64,000 nucleotides of DNA. Origin: Bordetella parapertussis (GTDB lineage: Bacteria; Pseudomonadota; Gammaproteobacteria; Burkholderiales; SG8-41). Location of the stretch: NCBI GenBank assembly GCA_945861275.1, contig CAMATZ010000014.1:45345-109344 (forward strand), given 5' to 3'. The position numbers were made by a program, and so were the translations under genes. The notes beneath the pieces were generated by a model. That model saw only the letters and a program-made list of their open reading frames with translations, searched no databases and was not told where the DNA came from. Shown here in pieces: positions 56,014-61,931 of the stretch; positions within the stretch are counted from its first letter, which is position 1, and every line of letters starts with the position of its first letter.

Positions 56014-57291
56014 ATGCAAAAGAAACTAATCGCCGCAGCAGTGGCCGGTGCGCTGGGTTTGCCAGCGGTTGCGCTCGCGCAAAACGCGACCGTGAACATC
56101 TACGGCCGTCTGTATATGGAAGCGGGCTTTGTCAATCAGGGGCGGTCGAGTGCCGCAGGTACCACCACAGGCCTCATTGATAGAGTCCAAGCAGACTTGA
56201 TCCAGGCGCCGGGCAGCATGATCGGGTTCCGCGGTGAAGAAAAACTTGGCGGCGGCCTGTCTGCCTGGTTTCAGTGCGAAACCAGTATGGATTTTCGCGG
56301 CGCGAGTCAAGACGGCTTGTGCAGCCGGCATAGCGCACTCGGCTTCAAAGGCAACTTCGGTAATGTCTTCATCGGCAACTGGCAAACACCGTTTACCCTC
56401 GCGCGTGTCACCACCGGCGGTAACGAAACCGGCGTGTTTGGTACTGCGGCTCTGCTGACGGGGCATTCAACCACAGTGGGTGATGGCACAGGACCGCAAT
56501 TGTGGGGACGGCGTCAAATGAATTCGGTGAACTACCATTCGCCGAATTTCGGTGGATTCAGCTTTAAGGCGTCAACCACTATGGCGAACAGTGCGACCGC
56601 ACGGTCGAGCACCGATGCCAACGCCAAGCCGCGCCTGTTCTCGGTGGCAGGCGAGTATGCCAATGGCCCGCTGCAAATCACGGCTGCTTACGAGCAGCAC
56701 AATAACATCCTCGGCGCTGGCGCTGCTGCAGCCGCAGCTCCATTCGTAGCTGTCGCCGCGATACCCGCGGGTGGTTTTTCGGGGGATGAGTCGGCTTGGC
56801 TGGTCGGTGGTTCGTACAACTTCGGCGGCAAGTTCAAGCTCGGCGGTATGTACACCAAGCAAAAATGGGACACCGTCGGTGGCGTGGGCGTATTTGCCGT
56901 GCCGGCTGGCGCCGTCGGAGAATCCAGCGTAAACGCATGGCAACTGGGCTTCGAGTGGAACGTGGCCGGGCCGCATAGCATTAAAGGCGCTTACACCCGT
57001 GCCAGCGATGTTACCGGTACTGGTGCTGCGGCCACGGGCGGTCTGCGTCCGGCTGTGGGCGGAGGCACGGCTGCGGGTGGCAGTACCGGCGCTAAAATGT
57101 ATCAGGCGCGTTACTTCTATGCCTTGTCCAAACGCACGGACTTCAGCATCGGTATGAACCATGTCAAGAACGACACCTACGGTGGCTACAACATCAACGG
57201 TGTTGGTGGAAATGGCGGTAGCGGCGCAGGTGCTGCCGGCGTTGGCGGCAAGCATACCGGCTACGCCTTCGCGTTTGACCATCGCTTCTAA
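56014..57291 (+). CDS. Gram-negative porin (trimeric beta-barrel)
   Basis: 425 residues. Signal peptide MQKKLIAAAVAGALGLPAVALA, then the betaproteobacterial porin start QNATVNIYGRLYMEAGF; NYHSPNFGGFSFKAS and IGFRGEEKLGGGLSAWFQCE are family strands, and the chain ends YAFAFDHRF with the terminal Phe required for outer-membrane assembly. Several surface loops are low-complexity Gly/Ala (GVGGNGGSGAGAAGVGG). General diffusion pore. ATG 56014 preferred with AAGGAG upstream; strong terminator downstream. Confidence 0.94.
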   Translation: MQKKLIAAAVAGALGLPAVALAQNATVNIYGRLYMEAGFVNQGRSSAAGTTTGLIDRVQADLIQAPGSMIGFRGEEKLGGGLSAWFQCETSMDFRGASQDGLCSRHSALGFKGNFGNVFIGNWQTPFTLARVTTGGNETGVFGTAALLTGHSTTVGDGTGPQLWGRRQMNSVNYHSPNFGGFSFKASTTMANSATARSSTDANAKPRLFSVAGEYANGPLQITAAYEQHNNILGAGAAAAAAPFVAVAAIPAGGFSGDESAWLVGGSYNFGGKFKLGGMYTKQKWDTVGGVGVFAVPAGAVGESSVNAWQLGFEWNVAGPHSIKGAYTRASDVTGTGAAATGGLRPAVGGGTAAGGSTGAKMYQARYFYALSKRTDFSIGMNHVKNDTYGGYNINGVGGNGGSGAGAAGVGGKHTGYAFAFDHRF

Positions 57292-57317
57292 GAAAAACGT
57301 TTTACAGCAGTATTGTA

Positions 57318-57344
57318 ACGGGCGCTTCGGCGCCCGTTTTTTTT
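57318..57344 (+). terminator. Intrinsic terminator of the porin gene
   Basis: ACGGGCGC (57318-57325), TTCG tetraloop, GCGCCCGT (57330-57337), then eight T. Textbook form, 27 bases after the porin stop. Confidence 0.95.
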
Positions 57345-57380
57345 CGTTCTCAAAATATTTTTTTAATCATACCGCAGGTA

Positions 57381-57752
57381 TCAAGCTGCGCGCACCAGCG
57401 GCATATTCACATCAATCTCGTCCCACGGCACGAACACCTTACCCGCAGCATCTTTTTCGATAATGCCCAACTGTACCAGCGCGGTGACATCGGTATGCAC
57501 ATTCTTGTAGTGCCGCCCCAGCTTCTTTGCCAGTGCGTAAATCGAAGAAGGGCCGATGCCCTTCAGCGCATTGATGAGCAGCCAGCGTTGCGGAGTCAGT
57601 GCCGCAGCAAACTGCGCAAGACTCTCAAAGCCGATACCGTTGTAAGGTTTAACTTTCTTGCCGCCCGCAGCCGTGTTCCACACCTTGGCGAAGTGTGCCA
57701 ACGATTCCTCCGCTGAAGAAATTCCCACGTTCAATATTTGTTTATTGCTCAT
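57381..57752 (-). CDS. TumA-like HTH antitoxin / DNA-binding protein
   Basis: 123 residues: helical N-terminus, then a winged-helix region LTPQRWLLINALKGIGPSSIYALAKKLGRHYKNVHTDVTALVQLGIIEKDAAGKVFVPWDEIDV. This is the HTH type found with TumE (DUF6516) toxins, also annotated HVO_A0114-like. GGAG precedes ATG 57752. The upstream gene on the same strand overlaps its start and is a truncated TumE, so this antitoxin appears orphaned. Confidence 0.82.
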   Translation of the reverse strand: MSNKQILNVGISSAEESLAHFAKVWNTAAGGKKVKPYNGIGFESLAQFAAALTPQRWLLINALKGIGPSSIYALAKKLGRHYKNVHTDVTALVQLGIIEKDAAGKVFVPWDEIDVNMPLVRAA

Positions 57753-57883
57753 TTGTAGCTCCTTACATCCCTATTCAAACCGTGTGGGCGTTCTGCCGTA
57801 GGCTCCGGCAATTGCCAGATCACCATCTCGATCACGCCGCCGAACATCTCGTCTTTGCGGTAGAAAATTCTCCGCGCTTTCAT
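57749..57883 (-). pseudogene. Truncated TumE-family (DUF6516) toxin
   Basis: 44 codons from ATG 57883. The first ~36 residues (MKARRIFYRKDEMFGGVIEM, then VIWQLPEPTAERPHGL) match the N-terminus of TumE/DUF6516 toxins, which normally continue HGxKYRL for another ~60 residues (YDNERGKGDHRH region). Here the frame passes straight into NRDVRSYK and stops over the antitoxin ATG, so about two thirds of the toxin is missing, presumably by an internal deletion that kept the antitoxin ribosome binding site. Confidence 0.7.
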
Positions 57884-57999
57884 GTGGCGTATCATGCCAT
57901 ATAGTTGATGTTCCCACAACCGCCGTTGCCAAAAGTCACGTTTAGTTCAACCACTGTTAGATCGCTTTTCGTCATTCTGCCCACGCCAGATCAGTCCCT

Positions 58000-58028
58000 T
58001 TGACTTGTAGGACATTTGTCCATACACT
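58000..58028 (+). promoter_or_regulatory. brnTA promoter with embedded palindromic operator
   Basis: TTGACT (58000-58005), 17-base spacer, TACACT (58023-58028). The perfect palindrome GGACATTTGTCC (58010-58021) fills the spacer, a place where a bound BrnA dimer would block RNA polymerase. Predicted start of transcription falls at the brnT GTG. Confidence 0.65.
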
Positions 58029-58035
58029 AACGCTT

Positions 58036-58314
58036 GTGAACATCGACTGGGACCCGCGCAAAGCCGAAGACAACGTCCGCGAGCACGGCGTCCACTTTTC
58101 AGAAGCAGCAACTGTCCTTACAGACGACTACGCACTGACGCGTGAGGATCCTGATTCCATCGGCGAACAACGTTTCGTTACCTTGGGCATGAGCGCGACT
58201 GGCGTATTGCTTGTAGTCGTTTATACACACCGAGAGCCAGATATCTATCGCCTAATCTCGTCGTGGAAGGCAAAAAAGCCTCAAAGGAGAATTTATGAAA
58301 AAGCTCGGCGCTGA
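58036..58314 (+). CDS. brnT: BrnT-family type II toxin (ribonuclease)
   Basis: 92 residues from GTG 58036: NIDWDPRKAEDNVREHGVHFSEAATVLTD, ERFVTLGMSATGVLLVVVYTHREPDIYRLISSWKAKKPQRRIYE-like. These are the BrnT features (WDPxKAxxNxxKHGVxF and the RxISxRxA region, here RLISSWKA). A RelE-like RNase that halts translation. The open frame to 58000 overlaps the promoter, so the GTG is chosen; it would be nearly leaderless. The brnA gene overlaps its 3' end by 20 bases. Confidence 0.9.
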   Translation: MNIDWDPRKAEDNVREHGVHFSEAATVLTDDYALTREDPDSIGEQRFVTLGMSATGVLLVVVYTHREPDIYRLISSWKAKKPQRRIYEKARR

Positions 58315-58603
58315 ACCGTATCGCGATATAGATTTTTCGAAGGCTGTTCGTGGCCCAGTAATTAAGCCAGCGCCAGGAAAGACTAAGATTTCGATCCGTC
58401 TTGACAACTCAATTGTTGAGTATTTTCGCGCTCAAGTCGAAAGTGTTGGATCGGGAAATTACCAAACCCTGATCAATGATGCTTTAGCGTCGCATATTCA
58501 GCAAAACTCCGTTCTGGATGCTGTACGCAAAATTGTTCGCGAGGAACTCGCGCCGCCGAAGATCAAGTCTCGAACCAGCCGTTCCCGTGCGGTAGTTGCG
58601 TAA
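58295..58603 (+). CDS. brnA: BrnA-family antitoxin
   Basis: 102 residues with PGKTKISIRLDNSIVEYFRAQVESVGSGNYQTLINDALASHI, a ribbon-helix-helix DNA-binding domain as in BrnA, followed by a basic Ser/Arg tail. It neutralises BrnT and autoregulates. AAAGGAG at good distance before ATG 58295. Complete, unlike the toxin genes on either side. Confidence 0.9.
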   Translation: MKKLGAEPYRDIDFSKAVRGPVIKPAPGKTKISIRLDNSIVEYFRAQVESVGSGNYQTLINDALASHIQQNSVLDAVRKIVREELAPPKIKSRTSRSRAVVA

Positions 58604-58688
58604 AAGCGGTCTACCTATGCGTCGCAGCGGACGCGCACAATGCCGCGCGCCGCTGAACGCAGGCGTTAACACGCCACGGGGTGAATTC

Positions 58689-58892
58689 ATGGCAATCAAG
58701 TCAAACACAATCGACCACGTGACCCTAGCCAGCCTCGTCGAGGCCAAGACGCATGCAGGCTGGATGCAGGACAAGGCCACAGACTCGCTGGCAGACCCGG
58801 CGCCGAATCTCCTCCATGAAAAAGTCATGATCGACGCCCAAGCCGTGATCGACGCCAAGCGGAAGGCGCATGCAGAGAAAACCACGTCTTGA
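58689..58892 (+). CDS. Small hypothetical protein (67 aa)
   Basis: MAIKSNTIDHVTLASLVEAK at the start, a mid part with GWMQDKATDSLAD, and a helical end KVMIDAQAVIDAKRKAHAEK. No family recognised. Located between brnA and the hydroxylase gene; GGGG lies 10 bases before the ATG. A GGCGTTAACACGCC hairpin precedes it (58663-58676) and GGCCCGC-AGC-GCGGGCC follows (58898-58914) as a possible weak terminator. Confidence 0.5.
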   Translation: MAIKSNTIDHVTLASLVEAKTHAGWMQDKATDSLADPAPNLLHEKVMIDAQAVIDAKRKAHAEKTTS

Positions 58893-58961
58893 GTGGAGGC
58901 CCGCAGCGCGGGCCGACTTTCTGGAAATCATAGCGTAAACGGCGCCTGTTGCTGAAACCAA

Positions 58962-59936
58962 ATGGCTGAGCCCCCGACCGCGCCCGACCTGGAATTTCAG
59001 GCGCTGGTGCGCAAAAAATATGCCGGCAATCCCCCGGCGCTGACGGCGCTCGGCGCGCGACTGCTGGTTGGACGCGACGCGCCGCGCTCGCTGGTGGACG
59101 GCAAGGCGTTGATCGCGGAAGCGTCGCAACAAGGCGATGCGGGCGCCTGGTGTTTGCTGGCGCTGCTCGCCGCGGCGGGCGTGGACAGCCCGCGTAATTG
59201 GGCGCAGGCATACACCGCGCTGCAACGCGCCATGGAACTCGGCAGCACACATGCCGCGCGGCAAATAGAAGTGCTGCAGCAATGCGGCAGCGGCGACGCG
59301 GCAGCGGCGGAGCGCTGGCTGGCTGCCGCGCACAATCGCGTACTGCGGGAGTCGCCGCGCCTGGTCACTGTCGCCGGATTTCTGCCGCCCGTACTGTGCG
59401 ACTATCTGATGCAGCGCTCCGCCGAGCGGCTGGTGCAGGCGCAGGTGTACGACGCCTATGGCGGCGGCCTGAAAATCGATCCCATGCGCACCAACAAGGG
59501 CGCCGCGTACTCGCTGATCGATAGCGACGTGGTCATGCAACTGGTGCGCGCGCGCATCGCGCAATCCGCGGGGGTGGCGTTCGACACGCTTGAGCCCACA
59601 GAGATACTGCACTACGCGGCGGGTGAACACTACAAACCGCACTTCGATTTTTTTCACCCTGCGCTGCCCAACTACGCCGATGAAATGCGCGTCAAGGGCC
59701 AGCGCATCAGAACTTGTCTGGTTTACATTAACGGCGGATACCAGGGCGGTGAAACGGAGTTTCCGAAAATCGGCATCAAGTTTCGCGGACAACCCGGCGA
59801 AGCGCTGATCTTCGACAATGTGCTCGCGGATGGCGCCGGCGATCCGCTCACGCTGCACGCGGGACTGCCACCCACCGCAGGCGAAAAGTGGCTGCTGTCG
59901 CAATGGATCCGCGACCGGCCGCAGCCGGTGGTGTAA
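58962..59936 (+). CDS. Prolyl 4-hydroxylase-like 2OG-Fe(II) oxygenase with Sel1/TPR-like N-terminus
   Basis: 324 residues. Residues ~1-130 contain helical repeats (GDAGAWCLLALLAAAGVDSPRNWAQAYTALQRAMELGS). The catalytic part has FLPPVLCDYLMQRS, ILHYAAGEHYKPHFDFF with the HxD iron ligands (~residues 227-229), RTCLVYINGGYQGGETEFPKIG, and HAGLPPTAGEKWLLSQWIRD with the distal His and 2-oxoglutarate Lys. Prolyl-hydroxylase domain; protein or peptide substrate unknown. Stands alone on the plus strand. Confidence 0.88.
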   Translation: MAEPPTAPDLEFQALVRKKYAGNPPALTALGARLLVGRDAPRSLVDGKALIAEASQQGDAGAWCLLALLAAAGVDSPRNWAQAYTALQRAMELGSTHAARQIEVLQQCGSGDAAAAERWLAAAHNRVLRESPRLVTVAGFLPPVLCDYLMQRSAERLVQAQVYDAYGGGLKIDPMRTNKGAAYSLIDSDVVMQLVRARIAQSAGVAFDTLEPTEILHYAAGEHYKPHFDFFHPALPNYADEMRVKGQRIRTCLVYINGGYQGGETEFPKIGIKFRGQPGEALIFDNVLADGAGDPLTLHAGLPPTAGEKWLLSQWIRDRPQPVV

Positions 59937-59958
59937 GACTTGCACAGGATCACGAGAA

Positions 59959-59984
59959 GTATTACCGGAAAATAATGGTAATAC
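59959..59984 (+). promoter_or_regulatory. Palindromic operator before the AbrB/MazE-like antitoxin gene
   Basis: GTATTACC (59959-59966) and GGTAATAC (59977-59984) form a perfect 8-bp inverted repeat with a 10-base spacer, just before the ribosome binding site (GGAGAG) of the antitoxin. Fits autoregulation by a dimeric AbrB/MazE protein. Confidence 0.55.
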
Positions 59985-59996
59985 CAGGAGAGTGGT

Positions 59997-60275
59997 ATGG
60001 CACATCAAGTCACGGTAAAAGGTCAGGTCACCATTCCCAAGAAGGTACGCGAGTATTTGGGCATCGGTCCCGGCAGCGGCGTTGAATTTGCGCTGGCTGC
60101 GCAGGGAGAAGTGCTGCTGCGCAAGGCGGGGCCGGTCAAGCGCGTCCGTGCGCGCAGCCGTTTTGCCGCGATACGCGGTACGCGCAAGACCGGCATGAGT
60201 ACCGATGAAATCATGCAACTTTTGCGCGGCTACGACGGCGATGGGCCAGACCCGGGATTCCGCAGCGGCAAGTAA
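59997..60275 (+). CDS. AbrB/MazE-family antitoxin
   Basis: 92 residues. SpoVT-AbrB swapped-hairpin domain: AHQVTVKGQVTIPKKVREYLGIGPGSGVEFAL, then a basic linker and an acidic C-terminal toxin-binding segment (TGMSTDEIMQLLRGYDGDGPDPGF). Such proteins are encoded with PIN-domain toxins; the stop overlaps the ATG of a degraded PIN gene (TAATG). Complete. Confidence 0.88.
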   Translation: MAHQVTVKGQVTIPKKVREYLGIGPGSGVEFALAAQGEVLLRKAGPVKRVRARSRFAAIRGTRKTGMSTDEIMQLLRGYDGDGPDPGFRSGK

Positions 60276-60632
60276 TGATTATTCCGCGGGAAGCACTGTT
60301 TCTGGCAGGCAAGGCGTTTGCGCGCTACAAGGCGCGCGGCGCAACACGCACCAGCACGTTGCCCGACTTTTTCATCGGCGCACATGCAGCGGTGCTTGGC
60401 GGGTGCGATTCAAACTGATTTGGAAGCACTGGTGCCTACGCATCTTCGCAACTCGGCTCCCTCGCCCGCTTGGGCGGGCGAGGGAGTTTCTTTGATTCGA
60501 ATAAATTTTCGTGATTCCACATCAGTTTGAATCGCACCCGTGCCTGGCATTCCACTGCTGACACGTGACGTGAGGCGCTATAACGATTATTTTCCAACGC
60601 TGGAACTGATGGCTCCAGACTAGCGGCTGTAG
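60275..60632 (+). pseudogene. Degraded PIN-domain toxin gene interrupted by a MITE
   Basis: From ATG 60275 the frame reads IIPREALFLAGKAFARYKA, TRTSTLPDFFIGAHAAVLG, which is the C-terminal half of VapC-like PIN toxins; the N-terminal ~65 residues with the first Asp are missing. At 60401 the frame runs into a 139-bp inserted element and stops at 60416-60418. After it, at 60549-60632, the frame resumes IPLLTRDVRRYNDYFPTLEL and ends at TAG. Removing the insert plus one target copy (148 bases) joins the halves in frame as AAVLGIPLLTRD. Non-functional toxin; its antitoxin is intact. Confidence 0.85.
60401..60539. mobile_element. 139-bp MITE with 19-bp terminal inverted repeats
   Basis: Ends GGGTGCGATTCAAACTGAT (60401-60419) and the exact complement (60521-60539). 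Flanked by GTGCTTGGC (60392-60400) and GTGCCTGGC (60540-60548), a 9-bp target duplication with one mismatch. Internally a strong hairpin CCCTCGCCCGC/GCGGGCGAGGG (60459-60469 with 60474-60484). Too short to code a transposase. Inserted in a PIN toxin gene. Confidence 0.88.
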
Positions 60633-60638
60633 CGTATC

Positions 60639-60731
60639 CTAGGCCTGGTTTGAGACTGGCGAAGCGACTTGCACGCCCGCGACCGGCGCCAGACACGCAA
60701 CCAGCAGCAACCACAATACCCGTTTCATCAT
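60639..60731 (-). CDS. Possible 30-residue lipoprotein-like peptide
   Basis: ATG ATG AAA start at 60731 preceded by GGAGGG at good spacing; the product MMKRVLWLLLVACLAPVAGV and ten more residues has a hydrophobic core and a lipobox-like LVAC, with a mature part of 18 residues. Too short for the ORF caller but has a complete ribosome binding site. It starts after the PIN pseudogene on the opposite strand. Could be an entericidin-like small lipoprotein or the start of a decayed longer gene. Confidence 0.4.
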   Translation of the reverse strand: MMKRVLWLLLVACLAPVAGVQVASPVSNQA

Positions 60732-61149
60732 AGGCCCTCCGAGTCGTCTCCGGAAACTCCAGCGGCTTGCGGATTAAGTTTAGGCTGATCGGCCACGATG
60801 CTACTGGTGTCCCCCACTGCTCATTGCTGCATTGAAGTGGGTTATCTCCTCCATGAGCAATAAAATTAAAGACTTTATCTTTAAGCGCATGAATATACGT
60901 AGCACTATGTATATTTTATGGAGTGGACATTTTTTCTCTATATAACTATATGTTTTATATATAAAAAATTATCAGTATGCAAATGCAATAAAAAATATGA
61001 TATAAGTAATATTACTTGTCAATAGAAGAAAAAGCATTGGACACATCAATCGCCGTGCCCTCCTTTCGCCATTCTTTTTTGGCACGGAGACTATCCGACG
61101 CGCTGGTTGCTCGCATTCGGGTTGGGCTTTTTGCGGCAGAGAGGCGCCG
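60732..61149. other. Non-coding stretch with an AT-rich island
   Basis: 418 bases without a supported gene. Bases ~60855-61045 are strongly AT-rich (runs such as TATATAACTATATG and TTTTATATATAAAAAA) in an otherwise GC-rich window. CCGTGCC (61054-61060) and GGCACGG (61081-61087) form a 7-bp inverted repeat with a 20-base loop. Probably contains the promoter of the 61150 gene, but I could not single one out. May be a transfer footprint. Confidence 0.5.
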
Positions 61150-61890
61150 GTGGAAGTGAAGCCATTCATTTTCGATCAGCTATTTCGACTCAACCAGAAT
61201 TTGGTGCTGCCAGAGAGCGTAAGGCCGGGCGAAATCCCACTGCTGGTGATTGAAGATGTCCTGCAAGATCCACAAGGCGTGCGCGAGACGATCGGCAGGA
61301 CTCCTGCGACGAACTGGGGGTACCCCGAAGGGACACGCAACTTCGTCGACTACTATGATTGTCGATTGCGCTTTCCTGTGTCTCCACCGGTCGGCCTGAT
61401 TGCTCTTGCCCAGCACGCCATCCAGGCGCGCTACAAGGTGTTGACCGAACCGCAGGAAACCGCCATTGACGTCAACTGGTTAATTCAGATCGGCGCTAAG
61501 CCTGCGAATTACGCGTGTCCTCATCACGACGCGCTGGTCCCGGGAAAGAGGATTTTTACCTGCCTGTTGTACCTGAACAGCCCCGGCGAGTGCTCCGGCG
61601 GAACGGCGTTCTTCAGATTCCGGAAAACGCAATCGCTGGTGGCAGATGATGCTTTTAAAGCCGCACTCAAGCTTGACGAGCGCATCCAGGAAAATAGGCT
61701 GGATTACTGGCCGCGGCACGCGGATGTTTACTGGGAAAACTTGGGCGCGATCGCGATGGTGACCGGGCGCATGCTGATCTTCCCGGCACAGTACTTTCAT
61801 GGGGCGTATCATCCGGAAGATTCGTTTTTTGAATTTCCGCGCCTGACGCTGGTTTTCTGGATGTGGGCTGACGCTGCCGGATTACCCTGA
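61150..61890 (+). CDS. DUF6445-like putative 2OG-Fe(II) oxygenase
   Basis: 246 residues from GTG 61150 (or GTG 61156). PLLVIEDVLQDPQGVRE at the start, then CPHHDALVPGKRIFTCLLYLN, SGGTAFFRFRKTQ, and MLIFPAQYFHGAYHPEDSFFEFPRLTLVFWMW. The HHD, distal YFHGAY and later Arg are arranged like a 2OG-Fe(II) oxygenase active site, and the layout fits the DUF6445 family. Substrate unknown. Follows the AT-rich island and ends 41 bases from the convergent TPR gene. Confidence 0.72.
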   Translation: MEVKPFIFDQLFRLNQNLVLPESVRPGEIPLLVIEDVLQDPQGVRETIGRTPATNWGYPEGTRNFVDYYDCRLRFPVSPPVGLIALAQHAIQARYKVLTEPQETAIDVNWLIQIGAKPANYACPHHDALVPGKRIFTCLLYLNSPGECSGGTAFFRFRKTQSLVADDAFKAALKLDERIQENRLDYWPRHADVYWENLGAIAMVTGRMLIFPAQYFHGAYHPEDSFFEFPRLTLVFWMWADAAGLP

Positions 61891-61931
61891 GGTCGAGTGG
61901 CCCGGCCAGAGCAATTCGGCTTCTATGGATG

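Noticed and set aside
58725..60218. Antisense frame of 497 codons opposite the prolyl hydroxylase and AbrB genes
   Set aside because: Covers two recognisable plus-strand genes and is Arg/His-rich without motifs; a shadow of GC-rich codon use.
61054..61087. CCGTGCC/GGCACGG pair as an integron attC site or terminator
   Set aside because: No attC core sites, no T-tract after the hairpin, and no integrase in the window.
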